A stretch of DNA of 64,000 bases from Nitrososphaeraceae archaeon. GTDB taxonomy: Archaea; Thermoproteota; Nitrososphaeria; Nitrososphaerales; Nitrososphaeraceae. The DNA is taken from positions 1-64,000 of the forward strand of contig WHTU01000001.1 of the NCBI GenBank assembly GCA_009377575.1, read 5' to 3'. This document shows, in pieces, positions 8,651 through 17,549 of this stretch. The notes under the pieces were generated by a model. That model ran no database searches. It was not told where the DNA came from and saw only the letters and a list, made by a program, of their open reading frames with translations. Both the position numbers and the translations under genes were made by a program. Position 1 is the first letter of the stretch, and the number at the start of each line of letters is the position of its first letter.

Positions 8651-8711
8651 AAGCAGGGGTTGCTTACCCCTGCTTTCAAAAAAAAATCATCTTCGAGGCT
8701 CTATTACCTCG
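8651..8711. other. Two hairpins between cobA and aIF2-alpha
   Basis: A perfect 10-bp stem (8651-8660 with 8666-8675, loop tgctt) is followed by a run of A. A second, weaker stem CGAGG/CCTCG spans 8694-8711. The A-run is on the wrong side for a simple U-tract terminator on the plus strand. A transcript end, a processing site or a small RNA are possible. Only the symmetry is observed. Confidence 0.4.
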
Positions 8712-8826
8712 ACTATGGGCAAGACTGCAGGATGTATGAATAGATCTGAATTTATGCTCAATTCACGCTGTCAGTAGCCCTAATGGCAACGTTAAAGTAG
8801 CCGAAGTGTGGCGTTTACCGTTATAA

Positions 8827-9636
8827 ATGATGACTGCCGAGGTTAGACGGCTTCCTGAAGAAGGGGAAATCGTTCTAGTGACGATAAAGGAGGTAACGGG
8901 TCATGGAGCGTATATAACTCTTGACGAATACGACGAAACGATAGGCTTTCTTCATATTTCCGAGATAGCTACTGGATGGATCAGAAATATTGAAAGATAC
9001 ATTCGGCCTAAACAGAAGACCGTTTTAAAGGTTATACGAGTAAACAAGTCAAGGGCTGAAGTCGATTTGTCGCTTAAGCAGGTTAACGGCGACGAAAGGA
9101 AATCGAAGTTGATAGAGGTTAAGAAAAATGAAAAAGCTTCGGCTTTCATGGATATCGTAAGGAAAAAGGCAAATTTATCAGACTCTGAGATGACAAGCCT
9201 GGAAGATGAAATTCTAGAGAAATTTGATCTCGTCTATGACTTGTTTGAGACTGTTTCAAGGAAGGGGATCGAATCTATTCGTAGTCTTGGCCTCTCCGAA
9301 GAAATTATGAATTTAATAGAGATAGAGAGTAATAAGATCCAGATCCCTCACGTAGAAATAATGGGAATCCTCGAGATATCTCTAAACAAAGAGGACGGTA
9401 TAGAAAGGATAAAGAATCTACTTGGCTCTGTAGAAATTTCAAAAGCCAACACTGCGATCAGTATTACCTATATTTCAGCTCCTAAATACAGAATGGTGGT
9501 TAAAGCAGATAATTTCAAGAGTGCAGAAAAGATTATGAATAACGCACTAGAGAAAATCAAAAGTGCGATCAATCAGGAAAAGGGAAACTTCGAATTTAGG
9601 AGAGACCAATCCAGGAAGGTCCACTCGCAGATATGA
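8827..9636 (+). CDS. eif2a: Translation initiation factor aIF2, alpha subunit
   Basis: A 269-residue aIF2-alpha. An N-terminal S1/OB fold (about 12-85: GEIVLVTIKEVTGHGAYITL, IGFLHISEIATGWIRNI, RAEVDLSLK) is followed by a helical domain and a C-terminal alpha/beta domain (about 175-260) that contacts aIF2-gamma. The heterotrimer delivers initiator Met-tRNA to the small ribosomal subunit. Two adjacent ATGs (8827, 8830) could start it. Its stop overlaps the nop10 start (ATGA), giving a translationally coupled pair found in many archaea. The ribosomal protein genes often upstream (L44e, S27e) are not adjacent here. Confidence 0.94.
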   Translation: MMTAEVRRLPEEGEIVLVTIKEVTGHGAYITLDEYDETIGFLHISEIATGWIRNIERYIRPKQKTVLKVIRVNKSRAEVDLSLKQVNGDERKSKLIEVKKNEKASAFMDIVRKKANLSDSEMTSLEDEILEKFDLVYDLFETVSRKGIESIRSLGLSEEIMNLIEIESNKIQIPHVEIMGILEISLNKEDGIERIKNLLGSVEISKANTAISITYISAPKYRMVVKADNFKSAEKIMNNALEKIKSAINQEKGNFEFRRDQSRKVHSQI

Positions 9637-9797
9637 AAAAACATCTCATGAGGCTGTGCAGAAGCTGTGCTAGGTACACCTTGAAACTAGATTGTCCTGC
9701 ATGTGGGTCTATAACTATCAATCCACATCCGCCTCGATATTCTCCAGATGATAAATACATACGGTACAGGGTCCCTGAAAGGTATTCAACTAATTAG
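9633..9797 (+). CDS. nop10: H/ACA RNP protein Nop10
   Basis: A 54-residue protein beginning at the ATG that overlaps the aIF2-alpha stop by four bases. It has the Nop10 zinc ribbon, LCRSCARYTL and CPACGS (Cys9, Cys12, Cys21, Cys24), then the linear NPHPPRYSPDDKY motif and a basic end. Nop10 binds Cbf5 in the archaeal H/ACA particle that makes pseudouridine in rRNA. Length (50-60 residues) and the position directly after aIF2-alpha match the archaeal family. It is short enough for gene callers to miss. Confidence 0.95.
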   Translation: MKKHLMRLCRSCARYTLKLDCPACGSITINPHPPRYSPDDKYIRYRVPERYSTN

Positions 9798-9832
9798 GAC
9801 TGGCTTACTACCACCACCTAACTACATGTACG

Positions 9833-9874
9833 TCAAAGAATGGGAAATCGTAATCAAAGAATGGGAAATCGTAA
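9833..9874. repeat. 21-bp tandem repeat, two copies
   Basis: The unit tcaaagaatgggaaatcgta plus a final a occurs twice head to tail (9833-9853, 9854-9874) and is followed by a partial third start. It lies in the spacer after nop10 and before the convergent secreted-protein gene. No function is apparent. Confidence 0.85.
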
Positions 9875-10003
9875 TCAAAAAAGTGGAATAGCCGACTGGC
9901 GTGCTTATGACCACCTGAGAACGATACAAAAGCACTGACGTTATTTGTTATCTGATACTCCTGATGTCACCTTATATTGGGTTAGCCTAATAACATCTCG
10001 CAC

Positions 10004-10510
10004 TCATGAGTAGTCTCGGGGACTGGTCGATTGAGGACTTGTCATATTTATCACGTTATCTGCTGCAAACCCCGTTGCATTTGTATTTACGGTCTGTTCA
10101 ATTACGGCTTTCATAGCAGTGTCATTTGTCGTATCTCCTGTCATGTTATCTGCTCCAGTCAAGCCAGTGGCGTTGGACAGATTACCTGACATATTACTAG
10201 TAGTTGTTTGAATCAGCTGACGAGCTGCAAAATCAGTCGCGTTAGTGTTTTCTGCTTCCCTAATTACCGCTTCCATTAGAGACTGAGGTGAACCGAAAGA
10301 CTCTACCAGAGACTCTCCTGTTTGATTAGTCATACTCAAGTTGGATAATGGAGAAACATTTGTAGAATTTGACGGGGAAGCTACCGGAAACTGCTGTGCA
10401 TTAGCATTTGATACGTTTAGACCTTGCATGAGCGGCAAGCTCGAACCTATAGCTAAAATAGCAAAACCCATAAATGTCATCATGATCGACCTGTTCGCAA
10501 ATTTGTTCAT
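10004..10510 (-). CDS. Secreted, sequon-rich repeat protein
   Basis: A 168-residue protein with a signal peptide (basic MNKFANR start, hydrophobic core to about residue 30, probable cleavage near NANAQ/Q). The mature part is rich in Asn, Ser and Thr with twelve N-x-S/T sequons, suggesting dense N-glycosylation outside the cell. Two diverged repeats are visible: MEAVIREAENTNATDFAA and MKAVIEQTVNTNATGFAA. No enzymatic motif is seen. It is probably a cell-surface or matrix protein. It neighbours a secreted beta-helix protein on the same strand. Confidence 0.75.
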   Translation of the reverse strand: MNKFANRSIMMTFMGFAILAIGSSLPLMQGLNVSNANAQQFPVASPSNSTNVSPLSNLSMTNQTGESLVESFGSPQSLMEAVIREAENTNATDFAARQLIQTTTSNMSGNLSNATGLTGADNMTGDTTNDTAMKAVIEQTVNTNATGFAADNVINMTSPQSTSPRDYS

Positions 10511-10671
10511 TGATGAACAACATTTGTCATTGGATTTATTTATTTCTACCTTCTATTCTATGGGAAAGTACAGTTAGAATAATATGCTCTAACCCCCCTG
10601 AATAGTCAAAATATCATAAAAAAAAGTTATGGTGAGATCGATCACCTTTTCGGTCAGCTGGCAGATTTTGC

Positions 10672-11448
10672 TTATCTTCCTATACAGATCCCGCTTGGAT
10701 TGCTTACTTGGCAGTTGTTGTCCGTAAACTGGTTGTTGTTGATGTTAGGTGGTAGACCATTGGCATTGTTTACATCAAGGACATTTTGTAGAACGTTATT
10801 TGCTACGATGCTGTTTCCTGAGCTCTGTGCATCAAAGAATGCGCCGTTTTGGCTCCCATCAATGTTGTTCATCGAGACCTCAGATTGTTGGGTATTCACA
10901 AAAGTAATTCCTGCAAGCAAATTTCCGCTCATTAGGTTGGAAGTCAATGTAGCTCCTGAACTAGAATGTGTAGCCACACCAAGACTGTTTTGTTTGACGA
11001 TGTTCTGTTGTATCTCAGTATTCTCAGAACCTGTCATAAATACTCCAATTTGATTACTGTCTAGTATTAGTGATGACATCTTCATTCCGTTCGCACCCGT
11101 AACGAGTACACCAGCTTGGAAGTTACTTATGGAACCTGGCCCATTAATGACGATATTATCATTATTGGGAACCATTATTCCTACTTTTGAGCTATCAGGC
11201 CCTGGCCCAGTGATTGAGTATCCGTTCATGTTTATCACTGTATTATCACCACCAATAATGAGACCGTCTCCACTGCAGTCAAGATTTGCTGTAAGGTTTA
11301 CCAATCCGCTGACAACTTGCCCGCATGCTGCGTTAGTTGCTACCGGTTGCACTTGTGCCATTATTGACAATGAGGGCATTGTTACGCCTCCAATCGCCAT
11401 TAGTGACAGAATTGTTGCTACCATGTATGACACAATAGTTGGTTTCAT
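10672..11448 (-). CDS. Secreted right-handed beta-helix protein (paralogue 1)
   Basis: A 258-residue protein with an N-terminal signal peptide (about 1-31) and repeated short-strand turns (INMNGYSITGPG, NIVINGPGSISNF, GVLVTGANGMKMSSL, IGVFMTGSENTEI), the pattern of pectate-lyase-like parallel beta-helices. Four cysteines lie at the ends of the repeat block (AACGQ, LDCSG, NNCQV, GICIG). No acidic pectate-lyase catalytic cluster is evident, so it may be structural or carbohydrate-binding. A clear paralogue with the same four cysteines is encoded at 31318-32142. Confidence 0.8.
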   Translation of the reverse strand: MKPTIVSYMVATILSLMAIGGVTMPSLSIMAQVQPVATNAACGQVVSGLVNLTANLDCSGDGLIIGGDNTVINMNGYSITGPGPDSSKVGIMVPNNDNIVINGPGSISNFQAGVLVTGANGMKMSSLILDSNQIGVFMTGSENTEIQQNIVKQNSLGVATHSSSGATLTSNLMSGNLLAGITFVNTQQSEVSMNNIDGSQNGAFFDAQSSGNSIVANNVLQNVLDVNNANGLPPNINNNQFTDNNCQVSNPSGICIGR

Positions 11449-11743
11449 TCAAAAAACGCTAGCAGATATACTATATATGCGAAACTCCGATATGTACTCA
11501 ATCTCTGCTTCTTGTCTATCGAATATAAGTATCTGTTTATGTTATTGTTCTTATGTTGCAAGCACAAAAAGATAACAAGGATGTGAAACCACTCCTAGCT
11601 CAATCATATCGTCGCAATTTATCCTAGCAGTAACTAATATGCCGATCCGTTGAACCTCACAGTATTTCACTATTATCTTCTTCTATCGAGATAGCAAATT
11701 CATGGGAATAGGTTTTTAGATGCAACAAAGGAAGATCAATTCT

Positions 11744-12784
11744 ATGCGTATTGCGATCGTTGGTGCTGGTGTTGCAGGAAGCTACCTAGCATGTATGATA
11801 TCAAAGATGGGGCACGAAATTGAAGTTTATGAAACAAATGGAGAGGGAGCACATTGGCCAATATGCGCATGGGGAGGATCGAAGAATATGCTTGCAAAAT
11901 TCTCACAGCAAGCAGGCCTTGAATTCAACGAGTATATCAATCATACTGGACGGACACTAAGAATTGATCTTCCTGGGAATAAGGTGGAATACTTGGAGCT
12001 AAAGGGATTGGTCACCTATAACAAACGCAAATGGGAATCAGATTTACTTCGAGGAGTCAGGGTTTCCTATGGAAGGAAATGCAATTTGGAAAGCCCATTA
12101 TTGTCTGAATATGATTTAGTAATTGACTGCACGGGGTTCCATCGATCGCTGCTGCCAAAATCTGAGGAGGACTTTATAATACCTGCTTACGAATACCTAG
12201 TTGAAAATCTTAAAGACATGGAAGATTTTTACGTGATTGGATACAAAGGCGCTCGAGGCTATTTTTGGTGCTTTCCCTTAAGCAAAGGAGAGGCATTTGT
12301 CGGTGCGGGAGATTTGGACAGGAAATACTATGGAATTTCAGAGTTTTTGGCTAGACACCCAGAATGCAACATTAGGAAAAAGATAGGAAGGCCGATACGC
12401 CTTGCTCCACCGCGAAGAATGCAACCATTCTATTGGAACAATGTCGTAGGTGTTGGAGAGTCTATCGGCTGTGTATTTCCAATGCTTGGAGAGGGAATTA
12501 TCCCATCTTTAATATGCAGTGATATTTTCTTGCATGAGCTTACCAGAAGCAATAATTTCGGAAAGGGGTTTGACTTCAAGCATTACTCTAGCAAAGTCCT
12601 CAAACGGTTCAGATATTATGACGACGTTTACCGAATAATACGACTTAAAATGGCGTCTTCATTGAATATGATAAAGCACTTTAAACTGATGATGAATATG
12701 TACCAAAATATGAAAAGGGAAGAGGATCGATTTGGGTTTGAGGTCAGTCTGGCCAAAATGAACAGATTTGTAAATGCACTCTAG
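11744..12784 (+). CDS. FAD-dependent oxidoreductase, geranylgeranyl-reductase-like
   Basis: A 346-residue flavoprotein starting MRIAIVGAGVAGSYLA, the Rossmann GxGxxG dinucleotide motif. DLVIDCTGF and VVGVGESIGCVFPMLGEGI are the later FAD-contact motifs of the p-hydroxybenzoate hydroxylase/geranylgeranyl reductase class. Archaeal members saturate the isoprenoid chains of ether lipids or of dolichol; others hydroxylate. An in-frame ATG 24 bases upstream (11720) is possible, but the Rossmann strand normally begins the protein. It stands beside the surface-glycan block, so a lipid-carrier substrate would fit, by inference. Confidence 0.8.
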   Translation: MRIAIVGAGVAGSYLACMISKMGHEIEVYETNGEGAHWPICAWGGSKNMLAKFSQQAGLEFNEYINHTGRTLRIDLPGNKVEYLELKGLVTYNKRKWESDLLRGVRVSYGRKCNLESPLLSEYDLVIDCTGFHRSLLPKSEEDFIIPAYEYLVENLKDMEDFYVIGYKGARGYFWCFPLSKGEAFVGAGDLDRKYYGISEFLARHPECNIRKKIGRPIRLAPPRRMQPFYWNNVVGVGESIGCVFPMLGEGIIPSLICSDIFLHELTRSNNFGKGFDFKHYSSKVLKRFRYYDDVYRIIRLKMASSLNMIKHFKLMMNMYQNMKREEDRFGFEVSLAKMNRFVNAL

Positions 12785-12839
12785 TTCAAGCCGACGAATT
12801 GCTGTGAATCGCTATCAATGTTGCATCATTGCATTCTTA

Positions 12840-13700
12840 TTAGTGAATTATTCGATGCCGCTTGCCTGAAATAGCAGAGAGCATTCTCCTTTTTTGAATT
12901 TCCCTAACGAATCTTCGAAGCTGGTCGTCGTATAACCGATCGTATCCGACCATTTTTGGTTTGTACGAGAGGTAGTAATATAACATATTGAACGCTCCAA
13001 TTCTCCCTGTTACCTCTCCAGTTGCTAGATATTTCGCAAATCTGCCCCATACAAAGATCGGGTGATATCCTAGTGTCTTCATGCTCGCACCAAATTCATA
13101 GAACTTGTGATGCTTTCCCAGAGGTCTAGAGTGTTGAAACCTAGCTTCAGTCAGTGTCGCGTAGCTGTATCCCAGCCGTTCTGACTCATAGAGAATTGCT
13201 GACTCGTAACCCATTAATTCAGGGTATACTCCTCCCCATTGAGTCTGTTCAAAAAAAGAGTTACGCACAAATCTCCCTGCACCATGCGGCTTCTCAGGCA
13301 CGTACTTTGTGTAATTGCCTGATGCTACAGCAATACTTGAGTTAGCATCCATAAAATCGACCAAATCGCGAGCATACTCAGGTGGATAAGTTGTATCATC
13401 CGTTGCTATCATGTGATAGGTTGCATGTGCAAGCTTCTTGTTCCTCGAGTATGCGATGGCTTCGTTCCAGTTCTTGACTACTCTGCCAATATCATAACCC
13501 AAATCATTGTTTGTTATGACATGAAGAGATTGCCAGTTTTGTCTTGTCTGTGTCAAGATCTTAGAAGTTTTGTCCGTCGACCCATCATCCACTACAATCA
13601 CATATTGTGGAGCTAAAATCTGTTTTTTTAATGACATTAGGGCAGCGTGAATATCGTCCTCGGAGTTCCTACATGTAACGATCGCGAAATACGTACCCAT
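12840..13700 (-). CDS. Glycosyltransferase family 2 (GT-A fold)
   Basis: A 286-residue GT-A glycosyltransferase with VIVVDDGSTDKTSKIL (about 34-49) and ATDDTTYPP, the DxD-like metal/nucleotide-sugar site. Family 2 enzymes build glycans on lipid carriers at the cytoplasmic side of the membrane. There is no transmembrane segment at either end. It is the most downstream gene of a minus-strand glycan block, 136 bases after the next glycosyltransferase. Sugar specificity is unknown. Confidence 0.87.
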   Translation of the reverse strand: MGTYFAIVTCRNSEDDIHAALMSLKKQILAPQYVIVVDDGSTDKTSKILTQTRQNWQSLHVITNNDLGYDIGRVVKNWNEAIAYSRNKKLAHATYHMIATDDTTYPPEYARDLVDFMDANSSIAVASGNYTKYVPEKPHGAGRFVRNSFFEQTQWGGVYPELMGYESAILYESERLGYSYATLTEARFQHSRPLGKHHKFYEFGASMKTLGYHPIFVWGRFAKYLATGEVTGRIGAFNMLYYYLSYKPKMVGYDRLYDDQLRRFVREIQKRRMLSAISGKRHRIIH

Positions 13701-13836
13701 ACAAGAGGGTCGATGGAGGGCTAATTAAAGTCCTATCAATCGGGAATGAAGGCCACTTCCCTCTTCTTATTGAAGGAACTAAGCCACAAGCCCGGTTGAC
13801 AATTTTAGGAATCGACGATAAATGGTTGTGAAACCA

Positions 13837-15009
13837 TCAGCAGCACTTGTATGCACTTATAATTTGATCTTCGTGTTTCTCCCATGTCAACTTTTCTCTT
13901 GCTAACTCTCGTGTTCTTTTACGCAAATTATACAGCTCTTCTGGATGCCCTTGCAAATAGTCTAGCTTCTTCATTAAATCTGGATAGTCTTCAAACGTTA
14001 CGCAGCAATCTTGAAGCGATTCTATTACAGGATGGATTGAGGAAGTACACATCACTACCAACCCAGCATGTGCGTATTCATATGGTTTGTTTGGATTCGT
14101 ATAATAGTGAGCCCAGTGCTTCTTCCAAGGCAAGAGACCTACAGTGTGTCTTGACATTTCATCGAACATTTCGGGACGTGACAAGAACCCGACAAATCTC
14201 AGATTCGAAAATGAGGGATCCGACCAACCTGCAATTGTCAAAGGGTATCTTTTGTTATTCTCAAATATCTCGAAGAGTCCATCCATTTGCCTCTGAGGAT
14301 ACATGACCTTATCATTGCCGTCACCTCCTGAATAAATGCAATCGACCGGGGCTTGATACGTGGGAGAGCCTACTGCTTCTATTTCTGACCATATAGGGTA
14401 ATTTGGAACGAGAAACGGCCTGGCGTTCCGTTGACGCTCGTAGTCCTTTGCAATCGTTTCAGAAACGACAATAACAGGGGTAGTAGAAATGAGTTCTTTC
14501 TCCCATGCAGTCCATATCCGAATCGCATATCTATCAATCAGACGCCTTCTTATCCTACCCATCCTCCCCTTAAACGTAATTTTGGACATCTCAGATTTTC
14601 CCATTTTTTGTGTTCTAATGCTAGATTGGAATGGTTGATAATCCATCTCCAGCAGTATTTTCGATGACATCGACCAATATTCATGGTCATCGAAGACAAA
14701 GGGCACACCTAGTTCTGAAATTAGCTTAGCAGAATACAGATTGTGTGAATGAACTATGTCTGGAGCTTCTTGTTTCAAAATTTTCTTTAGCTGCTTTTTC
14801 ACTCTTTCCCAGTAATAGGGGATACCCAATCGTGCCTTGCTATTCCATTCCATCTCATAGATAGTTGCAAATTTAGTTCCGTTGGTATTATTTCCTGGTT
14901 TACCTGCAAAACTAACCCTATAACCAAGCTTGAGTCCGGTGATTGCAGATTTTTCTACTCGCCAATCTGGAAGGCTTTCGTGAGAGACGTGTAGCACCCT
15001 CAAATGCAT
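13837..15009 (-). CDS. Glycosyltransferase, GT4-like (GT-B fold)
   Basis: A 390-residue GT-B enzyme. The N-terminal domain has LRVLHVSHESLPDWRVEKSA and PDIVHSHNLYSA; the C-terminal domain has YSGGDGND, LTIAGWSDPSFSNLRFVGF, MSRHTVGLLPWK and NPNKPYEYAHAGLVVM, resembling the nucleotide-sugar pocket of GT4-type retaining enzymes. It is soluble or peripherally bound. The position suggests surface-glycan synthesis with the family 2 enzyme downstream. Confidence 0.87.
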   Translation of the reverse strand: MHLRVLHVSHESLPDWRVEKSAITGLKLGYRVSFAGKPGNNTNGTKFATIYEMEWNSKARLGIPYYWERVKKQLKKILKQEAPDIVHSHNLYSAKLISELGVPFVFDDHEYWSMSSKILLEMDYQPFQSSIRTQKMGKSEMSKITFKGRMGRIRRRLIDRYAIRIWTAWEKELISTTPVIVVSETIAKDYERQRNARPFLVPNYPIWSEIEAVGSPTYQAPVDCIYSGGDGNDKVMYPQRQMDGLFEIFENNKRYPLTIAGWSDPSFSNLRFVGFLSRPEMFDEMSRHTVGLLPWKKHWAHYYTNPNKPYEYAHAGLVVMCTSSIHPVIESLQDCCVTFEDYPDLMKKLDYLQGHPEELYNLRKRTRELAREKLTWEKHEDQIISAYKCC

Positions 15010-15295
15010 GGATGCTCAATATTGGATTCAATTAATAAATCTACTACGAATAGCTCTTAGTGACGAGAGTTCAATTCCATAGGTTTGCACCATATTCTTA
15101 AACGCCGAGATGTTCTGTAGCTGGGAGTTAAGGGGTTTGTAATGGTAAATGTGCTCATTAAGGTCTGAATGTCTTATTGATGTCTGACTGGAATCTGGTG
15201 GTAAAACTGGCCCTATCTGCGATCAAAAGGATCATTTTTGAAGGTTACATTCTCGGGTTGAGATGGACGAGGTTGGCGGTCTAAAAAGAAAGCTT

Positions 15296-15871
15296 TTATT
15301 TCTGCCCTTGTTCTATTCGCGGTTCCTTGTAGTCAGAGCCGACGTCGGTAGGTCGATCAATGGGATCCTGCTTCTGATTTCCGGTTTGTTCAGTCGGTCT
15401 AGGTGGCTTTCGTACAATCTTGTGTAGCATATCCCTCATTTGCTGTTTCTCCTCTTCAGAAATCTTACCGTCAATAAGATCGATGACAAACAACCACATG
15501 GTAGCCCCTATTTCATTCTCCTTGAACAGGGCTTGCTGCTCTACCCTCCACTGAGTTTTGCGGTGCCAATACCCAATGACGATTGCTATGGGTACATATG
15601 CTGAAACAAAGATTACTGCGAAAATCCAAATGCTTTCGAATAGACTCTTTAGATAAGGCACCTGGTCAATAAGAAGGCCATATTGTATCGTAACAAAATT
15701 TGCAAATGTCATCAAGAATATTAGATAAATACTATGGCCATTCCGAAAATCTAGCCATCTCCTTCTAGTCCAATTACTGGCCAAAGATTTCATCAGGGAT
15801 TTAGAATCCACACTAATATTGGGCAGAATACCGTTAAAATACATTGCGTATCTCGACAGTGACAAATTCAA
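15296..15871 (-). CDS. Two-helix membrane protein, unknown
   Basis: A 191-residue protein with two predicted transmembrane helices (about 48-68 and 82-102), a basic segment RRRWLDF before the first, and a cytoplasmic tail containing ELIDGKISEEEKQQ-like charged helix and a Pro/Gln-rich end. It starts 17 bases after the stop of the upstream multi-membrane protein, so they are probably co-transcribed. No known domain is recognised. Confidence 0.65.
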   Translation of the reverse strand: MNLSLSRYAMYFNGILPNISVDSKSLMKSLASNWTRRRWLDFRNGHSIYLIFLMTFANFVTIQYGLLIDQVPYLKSLFESIWIFAVIFVSAYVPIAIVIGYWHRKTQWRVEQQALFKENEIGATMWLFVIDLIDGKISEEEKQQMRDMLHKIVRKPPRPTEQTGNQKQDPIDRPTDVGSDYKEPRIEQGQK

Positions 15872-15888
15872 TTAGGCAATACTCCTTC

Positions 15889-17472
15889 CTAATGAACTAA
15901 GCTCATATTTCTTGGGATTTCCAATATCCGGTAAACGGTAAACAAGTCGTTTGAATGAACTTTTACAAGCTCAGATGCGGAATCCGTCTTGTGACGAACA
16001 GAATCATCGCCTCCATCCGCGTCAACCAGATATGCATGATCGTCACGTTCATAGGTCGTATCTTTAAATAAATTCCCTAGACTTTCATAGCTGCTAAAAC
16101 TTCTGTTTCCGGACAAACCTGAAATGAACCATCCTCTCCAGTCATTACTTCCAATGATTTTCGATTCGGTAGATGTGTTTTCATTTACCCAATGGATTAC
16201 GTCTATAATAATAGGAGATTGCTCGACTGTGACCGAATTAAATTGCATAGATTTTGATACAAATTTTTTGATGTTCATATCAAAGAGACCAATAACTGAA
16301 ACCTGTGCATCATTTGGAAGTAAAGCATATGTGAAACCAAATTGGGCAAAAATAGAAAAAATTAATGCCGAGACTGCAACAAGTATATAAGTATTTCTTA
16401 GCCATTTTGAAATTATTTGAATGGTCTTGATAAATCCGTAGCCCGCAAAGATCGAAAAGGATATACCAAATAGCAAGATCCACCTATCTGCAACAAGTTC
16501 CCTTGCGTGAGGAAACACTAGCCAGGTCATTGAGCCTATAAAGGCAACGATTAGGCTAATCTGTAATAACGGCTCTTTCAATCGTACATAACCGACAACA
16601 GCCAGAGGAATAAGCAAAATATTAAGAGCTATGAAATAGGAAAAAAGATTGACCTGATTGTAGCTGTCATTCAACTTTCCTTGTTCGCCAGATATTTGAG
16701 CATCCAGACCTGCGTTTGCTACACTACGGATCGAGGAACTTATAATTGAATATCCATCATCGGTAACAGTTAAAAGCGTGAAAAATGATGCTAAAGCTAC
16801 CACCAGACTTAATGCTACGGTCCTCTCTCTATAGAGTATGGTACAGATACAATAGATCACGATAAGCCATGCACCAACCATTCTATCAGAGACAACGGAC
16901 AATACCGTAAATGTTAGGCAAGATACGAGGGATGGAAAAGGGTACGTGCTTGGGTGATTTTTTCTTAATTGTATTAGCATCGAAATTGCAAAAAACATCA
17001 TGGTAAGAGAGAACATGTCCCTGTGTAAATCCCAGCTCGTTCTTAAAACTGAGATTTGGATAATAACAAATAGTGTAATTAACACAGCAAAGAGATTACT
17101 ATTTCTAACTATCGCCTTTCCCAATGAGAGGATTGATACTGCGAAAAGACCGAATATAAGAATTGCAACAGTAGAGATGGTAGTTTGAACTGATAAACCT
17201 GTTAAATTCTGTATGAGGTGAAGTACATACGTATAGAATGGATAATCTCTTAAAATTGTATGCCATTCATTTTCAAAGTTATGCAACATTGGGATATAGT
17301 AATTAATGACATCATAGCCTATCGGATATGGATAAGCAATTAATTCAGTAACAGTCTTTAAGGCTGTAGCGGAGAAGAAAACTATCAGGTAAAGAACAAG
17401 ATCTTTTCGAGAAAAGATCCTAACTGCACGCAACGAAAGATAGTTTTCCAATAAAGAATTATGTAAATTCAA
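15889..17472 (-). CDS. Polytopic membrane protein, possible GT-C-type glycosyltransferase
   Basis: A 527-residue protein with roughly ten to eleven hydrophobic helices in the first about 380 residues and a soluble C-terminal domain. An acidic, aromatic loop IGYDVINYYIPMLHNFENEW follows the first helix, and DLHRDM lies in a later loop; acidic extracytoplasmic first loops are typical of GT-C enzymes that use polyprenyl-linked sugars. The lipid-linked oligosaccharide role is inferred from this and from the neighbouring glycosyltransferases. It could instead be a glycan polymerase or flippase. Confidence 0.7.
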   Translation of the reverse strand: MNLHNSLLENYLSLRAVRIFSRKDLVLYLIVFFSATALKTVTELIAYPYPIGYDVINYYIPMLHNFENEWHTILRDYPFYTYVLHLIQNLTGLSVQTTISTVAILIFGLFAVSILSLGKAIVRNSNLFAVLITLFVIIQISVLRTSWDLHRDMFSLTMMFFAISMLIQLRKNHPSTYPFPSLVSCLTFTVLSVVSDRMVGAWLIVIYCICTILYRERTVALSLVVALASFFTLLTVTDDGYSIISSSIRSVANAGLDAQISGEQGKLNDSYNQVNLFSYFIALNILLIPLAVVGYVRLKEPLLQISLIVAFIGSMTWLVFPHARELVADRWILLFGISFSIFAGYGFIKTIQIISKWLRNTYILVAVSALIFSIFAQFGFTYALLPNDAQVSVIGLFDMNIKKFVSKSMQFNSVTVEQSPIIIDVIHWVNENTSTESKIIGSNDWRGWFISGLSGNRSFSSYESLGNLFKDTTYERDDHAYLVDADGGDDSVRHKTDSASELVKVHSNDLFTVYRILEIPRNMSLVH

Positions 17473-17549
17473 ATAAACCGCTCTTGGGTTGGACTTGTCA
17501 TCTTTTTGGACATCTTTTCAAGTTGTGGTTGCAAATACATAATGACACT

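Noticed and set aside
8651-8675. Intrinsic terminator for cobA
   Set aside because: The homopolymer after the stem is A on the plus strand, not T.
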